Positions 1 to 7,422 of a stretch of 7,500 bases of DNA are shown piece by piece. A program made the translations under genes and the position numbers. The notes below the pieces were generated by a model, which saw nothing but the letters and a program-made list of their open reading frames with translations, made no database searches and had not been told where the DNA came from. Origin of the DNA: Muribaculaceae bacterium (GTDB lineage Bacteria > Bacteroidota > Bacteroidia > Bacteroidales > Muribaculaceae); contig VSPW01000096.1 of NCBI GenBank assembly GCA_009775535.1, forward strand, positions 1 through 7,500, in the 5' to 3' direction. Each line of letters starts with the position of its first letter. The first letter of the stretch is position 1.

Positions 1-452
1 TGCCAACCTATGTACGTAGCCTGCGTCTTGTCGGCGAGGGCTGTAAGGTATCTACCGTCGGTGGCGAGGTCGTTTGTCGCGCCACTTAAGGCTATGACTC
101 CCATGAGGGCTATTGTGAAAGCGAAAAAGTCGGGCAGCGGGAGAATGAATGCGATCAGGCCGAAGAATATGCCTGATATCATCTGGCAGGCCAGTACGAA
201 TGCCTTTTTTGTGAAATATATTTCCAGGAGCGGACTCCACAGGAATTTCAGTGTGTACGGGAGTATGAGAAGTGATGTCCAAAAGGTTATCTGTGCTTCA
301 TCTACTCCCAGGTCGGCAAACATGATCACCGAGGCCAGAGAGAGGGCCACAAAGGGCAGCCCCATGGCGAAGTAGGCGGAAGGCACCCACGTGAGTGGAT
401 GCCGTTTTTTCCCGTCGGCCGTGTTTTGGGATTTAAGGTTTTCGCTTGACAT
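1..452 (-). CDS. MFS transporter, AmpG/PAT-like (N-terminal part, runs off the left edge)
   Basis: The visible 150 residues start at the ATG at 452 and stay open to base 1, so the C-terminal part of a roughly 400-residue carrier is missing. After a polar, lysine-containing N-terminus (about residues 1-20), hydrophobic segments lie at about 24-47, 56-77, 85-106 and 108-125, as expected for the first four helices of a 12-helix inner-membrane carrier. Family marks are WVPSAYFAMGLPF (22-34), LPYTLKFLWSPLLE (64-77) and the helix-4 motif SGATNDLATDGRY (123-135), which resembles the SATxDIAxDGxY stretch of AmpG-type PAT-family transporters. True AmpG imports anhydro-muropeptides. Here the gene lies only 15 bp behind a secreted mannosidase, so I infer import of a released sugar or small mannoside. 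There is no Shine-Dalgarno sequence before the start. The family call is fairly sure; the substrate is inference. Confidence 0.82.
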   Translation of the reverse strand, partial: MSSENLKSQNTADGKKRHPLTWVPSAYFAMGLPFVALSLASVIMFADLGVDEAQITFWTSLLILPYTLKFLWSPLLEIYFTKKAFVLACQMISGIFFGLIAFILPLPDFFAFTIALMGVIALSGATNDLATDGRYLTALADKTQATYIGW

Positions 453-467
453 TGTAAATGTGATGGT

Positions 468-2831
468 TTATTTTGTTTCGGTTTGTTTCAGTTCGTTGCT
501 GAACGAGTAGGGGTATGCCTCCTCGGTTGTACCGCGTGTCATGTTAGGCTTGTCGGACATTTTGATTTCCATTCCGCCTCCATTGTCTATCATGCCGTGG
601 GTTATGTAGTTTTTGTCATAATCCTTGCCATCGATAGTGATGCCGTCAATATATATGTTGCGGCTGCTGTTTTCAGGAGCGTCAATAACGAATTGTCTGC
701 CGTTTTCCAGGTTGAGCGTGATTTTCTTGAACAATGGCGCTCCGAGTACATATTGGTCAGTACCTGGCGCTACAGGATAGAAGCCCATTGCGGAGAAAAC
801 GTACCATGCGGATGTCTGGCCGTTGTCTTCATCTCCGCAGTAGCCGTCGGGGGTGGGTGTGTACATGCGGTTCATGACTTCGCGCAGCCAGTATTGGGCC
901 TTCCAGGGTTCTCCAGCATAGTTGTACAGATAGATCATGTGCTGGATGGGCTGGTTGCCGTGTGCATAGTTGCCCATGTTCATCACTGTCATCTCACGGA
1001 TTTCGTGGATGGGGAATCCGTAGTAGCTGTCATCGTATACTGGCGGTACAGCGAATACGGAGTCAAGCATGCCGACGAATGCTTCTTTTCCACCCATCAG
1101 GTCGATGAGTCCCTGCGGGTCGTGGAATACAGACCATGTATAGTGCCAGCTGTTGCCTTCGGTGAAGGCGTCACCCCATTTGAGTGGGGAGAACGGGGCT
1201 TGGAACGAGCCATCGGCATTGCGTCCGCGCATAAGCTTTGAGTCCTTGTCGTAGAGGTTCTTGTAGTTCATTGCGCGGTCGGCATATTTCTTTATTTCGC
1301 TTTCCGGCTTGCCAAGGGCCTTTCCGAGCTGGTATATGCACCAGTCATCGTAGGCGTATTCAAGTGTACGGGCTGCATTTTCGTGGATGTTGACATCGTA
1401 GGGCACGTATCCTAGCGTGTTGTAGTATTCGTGTCCAAGGCGTCCGGTAGAGGAAACTTCCGGGTGTACGTTTTCTGTGCCGGATACAATTCCTTCAAAG
1501 AGGGCTTCGGTGTCCTTTACTTTTACACCTTTGAGGTATGCATCGGCCAGGACAGAGGCTGAGTTGTTGCCTACCATGCATCCGCGGTGGCCAGGGCTTG
1601 CCCATTCCGGGAAGAATCCGCTTTCCTTGTATGTGTTTATGAGGCCTTCCTGTATTTCTTTGTTTACAGAGGGATACATGAGGTTTAGGAGCGGGAATAG
1701 GGCGCGGAATGTGTCCCATAGGCCTGTGTCGGTGTACATGTAGCCTTCTTCGATCTGTCCGTTGTAGGGGCTGTAGTGGACGGTATTGCCGTCAGCGTCT
1801 ATTTCATAGAATTTGCGTGGGAACAGGGTGGAGCGGTACAGGCATGAGTAGAAGTTTCTCAACTGGTCGGTGGTGCCGCCTTCGGTCTCGATGCGTCCGA
1901 GTACATCGTTCCATGCATCGCGTCCTTGTGCAGCGATATAGTCGAAGTTGTTGTTCCCTAGTTCGCGGAGGTTTAGCTCGGCCTGTTCCGGACTGATGAA
2001 CGATGACGCAACCCTGGCGATTACTTGTTCGCCTTTGGTGGTGTTGAACCCGATTACTGCGCCGGTATGGTAGTCGGTCTTTTCATTGGCCGATGTGTCG
2101 AGCGTGAGTTTTGCGGGTGTGTCTTGGTTGGCAGGCTTTAGGCCGTTGTTGGAGAATGTCGCAGTGTAGGTGAATGGTTTGTCGAACTTGATGACGAAGT
2201 AGTTCCTAAAGTTGTCGGGCACTCCGCCGCTGTTGCGTGTGGTGTATCCCACAATCTTGTTTTCTTCGGGGACTATCGTTACTGAAGACCCGCGGTCGAA
2301 GGCATCGACGACTACGTAAGATGAGTCTTCAGGGAATGTGAACCTGAATATGGCAGCACGTTCTGTAGGGGTCATTTCTGTCACTACATCGTAGTCGGCC
2401 AAGTATACCTTATAATAATATGGGGTTGCCACTTCGCCTTTGTGGGAGAACCAGCTTGCGCGTTCGTCCTGGCCGAATACCGGTTTTCCTGTCACGGGCA
2501 TTATCGCGAACTGTCCGTAGTCGTTTATCCATGGGCTTGGCTGGTGTGTCTGCTTGAATCCGCGGATTTGGTGGGCATCGTATGTGTATTGCCATCCGTC
2601 ACCGATTTTGCCTGTCATCGGTGTCCAGAAGTTCATACCCCATGGCCTTGCGATGGCGGGATATGTGTTTCCGGCAGATAGCTCAAAGGATGATTGTGTC
2701 CCCATTAACGGGTTGACGTATTGGGTGTAGTCTGTAGCGCCGTTGCCAGAAGTGGCCTTGGTGTCCTGGCAGGATGTCATGGCAGATGTGGCAATGGCTG
2801 CGAGTGCTGCAGTTGCGAGTAGTTTATTCAT
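468..2831 (-). CDS. GH92 exo-alpha-mannosidase lipoprotein, probable alpha-1,2 specificity
   Basis: This 787-residue protein has the usual length for glycoside hydrolase family 92, which comprises calcium-dependent inverting exo-alpha-mannosidases. Residues 1-20 form a signal peptide ending MTS-Cys21, a poor but usable lipobox, so the protein is probably membrane-anchored. The N-terminal beta-sandwich begins at VNPLMGT (39-45) and includes GNTYP (54-58) and THQPSPW (95-101). The (alpha/alpha)6 catalytic domain follows and includes TLEYAYDDWCI (489-499). The probable general acid is Glu558 in TEGNSWHYTW. His609-Glu610 lies 51-52 residues later, and Asp667 and Asp669 (GDEDNGQTSAWYVF) lie 109 and 111 residues later. 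These offsets equal those I recall for BT3990 (E533, H584-E585, D642/D644), where the His-Glu pair binds the +1 mannose of alpha-1,2 linkages. Trp101 may match its +1 tryptophan. The gene starts 37 bp after the first GH92 gene and is probably co-transcribed with it. The family is secure; the linkage is inferred from motif spacing recalled from memory. Confidence 0.96.
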   Translation of the reverse strand: MNKLLATAALAAIATSAMTSCQDTKATSGNGATDYTQYVNPLMGTQSSFELSAGNTYPAIARPWGMNFWTPMTGKIGDGWQYTYDAHQIRGFKQTHQPSPWINDYGQFAIMPVTGKPVFGQDERASWFSHKGEVATPYYYKVYLADYDVVTEMTPTERAAIFRFTFPEDSSYVVVDAFDRGSSVTIVPEENKIVGYTTRNSGGVPDNFRNYFVIKFDKPFTYTATFSNNGLKPANQDTPAKLTLDTSANEKTDYHTGAVIGFNTTKGEQVIARVASSFISPEQAELNLRELGNNNFDYIAAQGRDAWNDVLGRIETEGGTTDQLRNFYSCLYRSTLFPRKFYEIDADGNTVHYSPYNGQIEEGYMYTDTGLWDTFRALFPLLNLMYPSVNKEIQEGLINTYKESGFFPEWASPGHRGCMVGNNSASVLADAYLKGVKVKDTEALFEGIVSGTENVHPEVSSTGRLGHEYYNTLGYVPYDVNIHENAARTLEYAYDDWCIYQLGKALGKPESEIKKYADRAMNYKNLYDKDSKLMRGRNADGSFQAPFSPLKWGDAFTEGNSWHYTWSVFHDPQGLIDLMGGKEAFVGMLDSVFAVPPVYDDSYYGFPIHEIREMTVMNMGNYAHGNQPIQHMIYLYNYAGEPWKAQYWLREVMNRMYTPTPDGYCGDEDNGQTSAWYVFSAMGFYPVAPGTDQYVLGAPLFKKITLNLENGRQFVIDAPENSSRNIYIDGITIDGKDYDKNYITHGMIDNGGGMEIKMSDKPNMTRGTTEEAYPYSFSNELKQTETK
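1335..1367 (-). repeat. 33-bp perfect direct repeat, copy in the alpha-1,2-type GH92 gene
   Basis: This stretch is identical, base for base, to 3658-3690. It covers exactly eleven codons (residues 489-499, TLEYAYDDWCI) in the same codon phase in both genes. The peptide is in a well-conserved part of the GH92 catalytic domain, but the absence of any synonymous difference is unusual beside the strong divergence on either side. Confidence 0.9.
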
Positions 2832-2868
2832 GATTGGTGTATGGGGCGTTATGTTTTTTATGTGTCGG

Positions 2869-5088
2869 TTAGTAGTTGTCGTACCATTTTCTGGATGGTT
2901 CTCCGGTCATTTCAAATTCGACAGTCGCGCCGTCTAGTATCTGGCTGTGGGTGATGTAGCTCTTGTTGTAGGGCTGTCCGTTGACTTTTACCGATTTTAT
3001 GTAGATGTTCTGGTCGCTTACCTGCGGCGCGGACATGGTGAATGTCTTTCCGTTGTCGAGATGTATCTTGGCTGAGCGGAATGTGGGCGTGCCGATTTCG
3101 TATATCCCGGATGCCGGGTTGACGGGGTAGAATCCCAGGGCGCTGAACACGTACCAAGCTGACATCTGTCCGCAGTCCTCGTTTCCGCACAGTCCTGCAG
3201 GGGTGTTGGTGTAGAAGGCATCCATGATCTCTTTGAGGCGTTTCTGCGATTTTGACGGGTTGCCTGCCACGTTGTATAGGTATGCCACGTGGTGTGAGGG
3301 CTCGTTGCCGTGTGCGTATTGTCCGATCATTCCGGTGGAGAATATGGGAAGCTCTTCTTCTTCACCGATCTTGTCGCCGAACAGTGAGTCTAGCCGGGCT
3401 TCAAATGCGTTGCTGCCTCCGATGAGGTCGCGGAGTGCCGGGACATCGTGCTGTACCGACCACAGGTAGTGCCATGCGTTGCTTTCGCATATGTGCGGGG
3501 TGTAGTCTTCAGGCTTGAAGTCGGGCTGGAATTCGCCGGATGCGGCGCGTGGCTGCATGAATCCTGTGGCTGGGTTGAATACGTTACGGTAGTTCAATGC
3601 GCGGGCGGAGAATTCTTTGTATATGTCATCGCGACCCATCTTTTTTGCCATCTGTGCTATGCACCAGTCATCGTAGGCGTATTCAAGTGTCTTTGACAGT
3701 GACCAGTTTTCGCTATTGTACTCATCTTTGAGGTCGTAGGGGATGTATCCCAGTGTCTTGTATTGCCCTATGCCACGGTAGTTGTCGAGGTTGGCGGTGG
3801 CCACGCATGCTTCCAATGCCTTTTCGGGGTCGAAGTCACCGATTCCTTTCAGGTATGCGTCGGCTATTATGGGAACGGCATGGTATCCTATCATCATGTC
3901 GGTCTCGCCGGCCCACATGCTCCATACTGGGAGGCGTCCGTTCTGGCTGTAGAAGTCGATCATGGATTTTACCATGTCGTTTGCGCGTGCGGGGTCAATG
4001 ATGGTGTATAGGGGGTGTGCGGCGCGGTATGTGTCCCAAAGGGAGAATGTCCCGTAGTTAGTCCCGCTGGTCTTGTGGATGTTGCCGTCCGGACCGCGGT
4101 ATGAGCCATCGGTGTCGCTGAATATGGTGGGGGCAATCATGCTGTGGTAGAGTGCGGTGTAAAATGTCGTGAGCTTGTCGGGGTCATCGGACTCCACTTC
4201 GATGTGTCGCAGTTCGCTGTTCCATGCCTCGCGGGCTTTTTCGCGGTAGTGGTCGAAGTCGTCGGTGGGCACTTCTGCCAGGAGGTTTGCTTTCGCGCCT
4301 TCGATCCCTGTTGATGATATTGCGGTGGATACTGTTATGCGGTCGCCTTTTTTTGTGTCGAATAGCATGGTGGCGTTTATGCCCAGGCCGGGCTTGTCGT
4401 CCTTGTTGACTTCGGTGGTGTCGAGCTGTATGGAGTCGAACGGGCGGGACAGGCGTGTGTAGAAGTAGACGCGCTGGTCGCGTGCCCATCCTTTTGAGAA
4501 GCGGTAGCCTGCGATGGTCACGGAGTCGATGATTTCGATGTGTGTGTCGACTGTGGCGTCCCAGTTGGTGGCCTTGGTAAGGTTGAGTATTATTGCCGAT
4601 TGTGCTTCGGGAAATGTGTAGCGCTGTATGCCTGCACGTGGGGTAGCGGTAAGTTCTACATCGATGTCGTAGTCGTCGAGTGTCACTCGGTAGTATCCGG
4701 CTTGTGCCTCTTCTGAGCTATGTGAGAATTTGGAGTAGATGCCTAGGGGTTCATCGCCGACCACGTATGGGATGGTTACTGGCATGAATGATATGTCGTA
4801 CAGGTCGCCTGCTCCTGTGCCGCTGAGGTGGGTGTGGCTGAATCCGGCTATCGTGCTGTCGGGATAGAAGTATCCGGCTATCCTGTCCCATCCAGGCAGT
4901 CCGTTGTCGGGGCTTAGCTGCACCATGCCGAACGGGGCTTGCGCTCCGGGATATGTGTTTCCGGTGAAGTCTGTTCCTATGAATGGGTTGACCCAGCGTG
5001 TGAGGTCGCCTGGCGATGGCGATTGGTGTGAGGTACAGCCAAAGAGCATTGCACCCGCCGCGATGGAAGCGATGGTTTGGTATTTCAT
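2869..5088 (-). CDS. GH92 exo-alpha-mannosidase lipoprotein, linkage unknown
   Basis: This 739-residue protein is the first gene of the apparent mannosidase-transporter operon. Residues 1-17 form a signal peptide with a good lipobox, LFG-Cys18. The N-terminal beta-sandwich starts at WVNPFIGT (32-39) and carries GNTYPGAQAPFGM (43-55) and GFSHTHLSGTGAGD (82-95), both typical of GH92. The catalytic (alpha/alpha)6 domain includes TLEYAYDDWCI (467-477), the probable general acid Glu535 in CESNAWHYLW, QYAHGNEP (590-597) and GNEDCGQMSAWYVF from 635, with the probable base Asp638. Compared with its neighbour at 468-2831, the segment between the acid and QYAHGN is eight residues shorter, is acidic (EEEE, 576-579), and has no His-Glu pair. 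Asn636 replaces the first aspartate of the neighbour's DED triplet. It therefore probably prefers a linkage other than alpha-1,2, such as alpha-1,3, 1,4 or 1,6. The ATG at 5088 is chosen because the signal peptide starts there. No Shine-Dalgarno sequence is present. Confidence 0.96.
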   Translation of the reverse strand: MKYQTIASIAAGAMLFGCTSHQSPSPGDLTRWVNPFIGTDFTGNTYPGAQAPFGMVQLSPDNGLPGWDRIAGYFYPDSTIAGFSHTHLSGTGAGDLYDISFMPVTIPYVVGDEPLGIYSKFSHSSEEAQAGYYRVTLDDYDIDVELTATPRAGIQRYTFPEAQSAIILNLTKATNWDATVDTHIEIIDSVTIAGYRFSKGWARDQRVYFYTRLSRPFDSIQLDTTEVNKDDKPGLGINATMLFDTKKGDRITVSTAISSTGIEGAKANLLAEVPTDDFDHYREKAREAWNSELRHIEVESDDPDKLTTFYTALYHSMIAPTIFSDTDGSYRGPDGNIHKTSGTNYGTFSLWDTYRAAHPLYTIIDPARANDMVKSMIDFYSQNGRLPVWSMWAGETDMMIGYHAVPIIADAYLKGIGDFDPEKALEACVATANLDNYRGIGQYKTLGYIPYDLKDEYNSENWSLSKTLEYAYDDWCIAQMAKKMGRDDIYKEFSARALNYRNVFNPATGFMQPRAASGEFQPDFKPEDYTPHICESNAWHYLWSVQHDVPALRDLIGGSNAFEARLDSLFGDKIGEEEELPIFSTGMIGQYAHGNEPSHHVAYLYNVAGNPSKSQKRLKEIMDAFYTNTPAGLCGNEDCGQMSAWYVFSALGFYPVNPASGIYEIGTPTFRSAKIHLDNGKTFTMSAPQVSDQNIYIKSVKVNGQPYNKSYITHSQILDGATVEFEMTGEPSRKWYDNY
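3658..3690 (-). repeat. 33-bp perfect direct repeat, copy in the upstream GH92 gene
   Basis: This is the second copy of the repeat at 1335-1367, offset by 2,323 bp, covering residues 467-477 of the 739-residue GH92 protein. A second, shorter exact match of 18 bp between the two genes encodes the GNTYP motif (2657-2674 and 4947-4964). Elsewhere the aligned regions I compared differ at many positions. Confidence 0.9.
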
Positions 5089-5223
5089 TATAATGTCGGT
5101 TTTGTTTTTGGTTTATACATTATAGATTCACGCGATGGGTGTGATTTACTTAATGGAGGTGTTGTTAAAAACGCTTAATGTCCGGGCTCGCCTATGGTAT
5201 GCGACATGTATGATAATGTAGCG

Positions 5224-5231
5224 TAAAGTTA
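5224..5231 (-). promoter_or_regulatory. weak -7-like box upstream of the GH92 operon
   Basis: On the minus strand this reads TAACTTTA, one base off TAnnTTTG. It sits in the context CATTAACTTT, the same ten bases found around the fbp box. No TTG occurs 18-22 bases upstream. If used, it would give a leader of about 130 nt before the ATG at 5088. It is the best promoter candidate in the gap, but a tentative one; a regulated promoter lacking a good -33 element would fit a substrate-induced glycan operon. Confidence 0.3.
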
Positions 5232-5268
5232 ATGATTTCTTTTGAGAGAGGTGGCGGAGTTGACGTTT

Positions 5269-5290
5269 TTTTACAATGGCGGCTGTAAAA
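5269..5290. repeat. 7-bp perfect inverted repeat in the fbp/GH92 gap
   Basis: TTTTACA (5269-5275) and TGTAAAA (5284-5290) are exact inverted copies separated by an 8-base spacer. The arms are A/T-rich and the minus-strand copy is followed by A residues, not T, so this is not a convincing intrinsic terminator for fbp. The symmetry would suit a dimeric DNA-binding protein, and it lies about 40 bp upstream of the weak -7-like box of the GH92 operon. A role as an operator is inference only. Confidence 0.35.
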
Positions 5291-5324
5291 CTTATTACTC
5301 GTTAACATTTGGCGCGGAGGAGTC

Positions 5325-7334
5325 TCAATCTTTTGTCCTGCTGCGTTCCTTGATTATGCCGTGGCGATATGCGTATAGGAGTTCGTAGAGTTCGTCGATC
5401 TGACTTTGGAGTTCCCGTCCTTTGTCGGTGTCGCGGACGCGCATCCTTTTTGAGCTGAGTTCGACTATCTGGGTGGTGCTTGCGATGTCTGTGCCGTTTT
5501 TTATCGCTTCTTCGGCGGATGTGAACGGTTCGTGCTGTACGAGCTGGAAGCCACGGCTATGGAATACGAGCGTGTAGCCGGCTATACCTGTGGTGTCGTG
5601 GTATGCCTTTGCGAATCCGCCATCGATGACCATCAGTTTTCCGTTGGCTTTTATGGGGTTCTCGCCACGGGATATGCGTACGGGGACGTGTCCGTTGATG
5701 ATGTGCCGGTGTGAGCCTTTGACGCTGAATGCATCGAGTATGCTGTTGCATATGTCCTCGTTGTCGCGGAGCTTGTAGTAATATCCTTTTTCTTCCTTGT
5801 GGGTCGATGTGTCGGCGATGAAGTAGCGCTCGAATGTGGCCATCTTTGATTTGTCGAACAGCGGTGAGTCTGGGCCGCACCAGAGATACCAGTAGTAGTC
5901 GCGTGCGAATGTGCGTTCGTCTTCGGGGGTGTCGTCGTTGAATGCGGCGCGCATTGTCATGCCTATCTGGTGCAGGAGCTGCCGTCCGCTGTATTTGTGT
6001 CCATTGATGTCTACTTCCTTAAGGCTGCCATCGGCGTTCAGGGGCAGAGATGCGTGGAACAGGAGGTTGGAGTTGTATATGCCGTACATGCATCCGTATG
6101 ACAGCAGGCATTTTATGTGTTTTTTGAGTTTGTCGCTGACTGAAAACGAGTGGTGCAGCTTGTCAATAAGTTCCTGTTCCTCAGGGGTAAGCATTGACGG
6201 GTCTTTGGGATCGATTGTGGGCAGGTTGGTGTCCTTCAGCGGGTATTTGACGCCGTCAAGGGTGATGGATTGCTTTTCGGGGTCGATATTGCATATGAGC
6301 TTACGCGCAGCCATGCCCCATTCGGGGCGTTTGTCTATCATCCGTGCTTCGAGTTTGAACTGTATGATGCTTATGGCTTTGTGCATCTGGGCGATGAGCC
6401 GGCGTGTCTTTTCGGTATGTGTGCTGTCGCCTTCGGGGAGGTGCACTTCAAAGTTGACGCAAGGGTCATCGCCGTATGTCTCCATGGCGAATGTGGCCAA
6501 TGGGACGAGGTTTATTCCGTAGCCGTCCTCGAGTGTGGCCAGGTTGCCGTAGCGTAGTGACAGGCGCAGGACGTTGGCGATGCAGCAGTCGTTGCCTGCG
6601 GCTGCGCCCATCCACAGTGCATCGTGGTTGCCCCATTGGATGTCGAAGTGGCGGTAGCTGCAGAGTGTGTCCATTATGATGTGCGCTCCCGGGCCACGGT
6701 CGAATATGTCGCCGAGTATGTGCAGCTGGTCTATGCTCAGCCGCTGGATTACGTTGCAGAGGGCTATTATGAAGGGGTCGGCCTGTCCGGTGGATATTAT
6801 GGTCTCTATAATCCGGTTGAAGTATGCCTGCTTGTTGTCGTCGGATGGCGATTCGTGCAGCAGTTCCTCAATGATGTACGCGAATTCGCGCGGGAGGGCC
6901 TTGCGTACCTTAGACCTGGTGTATTTTGATGATACGGTCTGGCATACGCGTATCAGCTGATGGAGGGTGATGTTGTAGAAGTCCTCCATGTCTGGCTCAG
7001 ATGCCCTGATATATTGCAGTTTACGCTCGGGGTAGTATATGAGTGAGCACAGTTCGCGTATCTCGTGCTCACGCATTGTGGTGCCATAGATTTCGGTGAC
7101 TTTCCTTTTTATGTTTCCGGAGGCGTTTTTAAGTATGTGCCGGAATGCCTCGTGCTCTCCGTGGAGGTCGGCAACGAAGTGCTCTGTGCCTTTGGGAAGG
7201 TTCAATATCGCTTCCAGGTTTATTATTTCAGTGCTGGCTGAGCTGACATCCGGGAATGTCTGGGCAAGTAGTTCAAGTACGCGGCGGTCGTTCTCGATTT
7301 CCTTTTGGATGGCTGTGGTGCTAGGTGTTGACAT
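5325..7334 (-). CDS. fbp: fructose-1,6-bisphosphatase, class III
   Basis: The enzyme hydrolyses fructose 1,6-bisphosphate to fructose 6-phosphate in the cytoplasm, the committed step of gluconeogenesis. The 669 residues match the usual length (about 640-670) of the class III family, which has a calcineurin-like metallophosphatase core. Metal and active-site motifs appear in order: ADLHGEHEAF (residues 55-64, with Asp56 and His58), GDIFDRG (208-214), GNHD (235-238), NGHVPV with His549, and IDGGFAKAY with Asp571. The N-terminal STEIINLEAILNLPKGTEHF is also characteristic of the family. No signal peptide or membrane segment is present. I chose the ATG at 7334 (MSTPSTTAIQKE). In-frame alternatives are ATG at 7355, ATG at 7379 and GTG at 7412, but the last lies almost at the predicted transcription start. 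The frame stays open upstream to the window edge, so the start is less certain than the identity. Downstream, 236 bp separate it from the mannosidases, suggesting a separate transcription unit. Confidence 0.95.
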   Translation of the reverse strand: MSTPSTTAIQKEIENDRRVLELLAQTFPDVSSASTEIINLEAILNLPKGTEHFVADLHGEHEAFRHILKNASGNIKRKVTEIYGTTMREHEIRELCSLIYYPERKLQYIRASEPDMEDFYNITLHQLIRVCQTVSSKYTRSKVRKALPREFAYIIEELLHESPSDDNKQAYFNRIIETIISTGQADPFIIALCNVIQRLSIDQLHILGDIFDRGPGAHIIMDTLCSYRHFDIQWGNHDALWMGAAAGNDCCIANVLRLSLRYGNLATLEDGYGINLVPLATFAMETYGDDPCVNFEVHLPEGDSTHTEKTRRLIAQMHKAISIIQFKLEARMIDKRPEWGMAARKLICNIDPEKQSITLDGVKYPLKDTNLPTIDPKDPSMLTPEEQELIDKLHHSFSVSDKLKKHIKCLLSYGCMYGIYNSNLLFHASLPLNADGSLKEVDINGHKYSGRQLLHQIGMTMRAAFNDDTPEDERTFARDYYWYLWCGPDSPLFDKSKMATFERYFIADTSTHKEEKGYYYKLRDNEDICNSILDAFSVKGSHRHIINGHVPVRISRGENPIKANGKLMVIDGGFAKAYHDTTGIAGYTLVFHSRGFQLVQHEPFTSAEEAIKNGTDIASTTQIVELSSKRMRVRDTDKGRELQSQIDELYELLYAYRHGIIKERSRTKD

Positions 7335-7414
7335 TTTATGCCGTTTTGGTTTCATCGGGTACAAATTTAGTAAACTCATGGGTAAAAACAAAGATTCAGG
7401 TTGTAATCGCACTG

Positions 7415-7422
7415 CAAAGTTA
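7415..7422 (-). promoter_or_regulatory. Bacteroides-type -7 promoter box for fbp
   Basis: On the minus strand this octamer reads TAACTTTG, a perfect match to the Bacteroidota sigma-ABfr -7 consensus TAnnTTTG. Transcription would begin a few bases downstream, near 7405-7410, giving a leader of roughly 70-75 nt before the fbp ATG at 7334. I see no TTG at the expected -33 spacing, so the upstream half is weak. The box argues against translation starting at or upstream of the GTG at 7412. Confidence 0.55.

Noticed and set aside
483..1241. A 252-codon open frame on the plus strand
   Set aside because: It lies wholly antisense to the GH92 gene at 468-2831, and its translation is cysteine-, valine- and histidine-rich with no family motif. 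The minus-strand frame carries clear GH92 motifs.
5086..5095. Perfect 10-bp palindrome CATTATAATG overlapping the start codon of the 739-residue GH92 gene
   Set aside because: It is A/T-rich and short, contains the start codon by necessity, and has no partner site that would suggest an operator.
5269..5290. Possible intrinsic terminator for fbp
   Set aside because: The stem is A/T-rich and, read in the direction of fbp transcription, is followed by A residues instead of a T run. No G/C-rich hairpin with a T tail was found anywhere in the gap.
5911..6522. A 203-codon open frame on the plus strand
   Set aside because: It is antisense to fbp, whose frame covers the region with recognisable metallophosphatase sequence. 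The plus-strand product is serine/arginine-rich and matches nothing I recognise.
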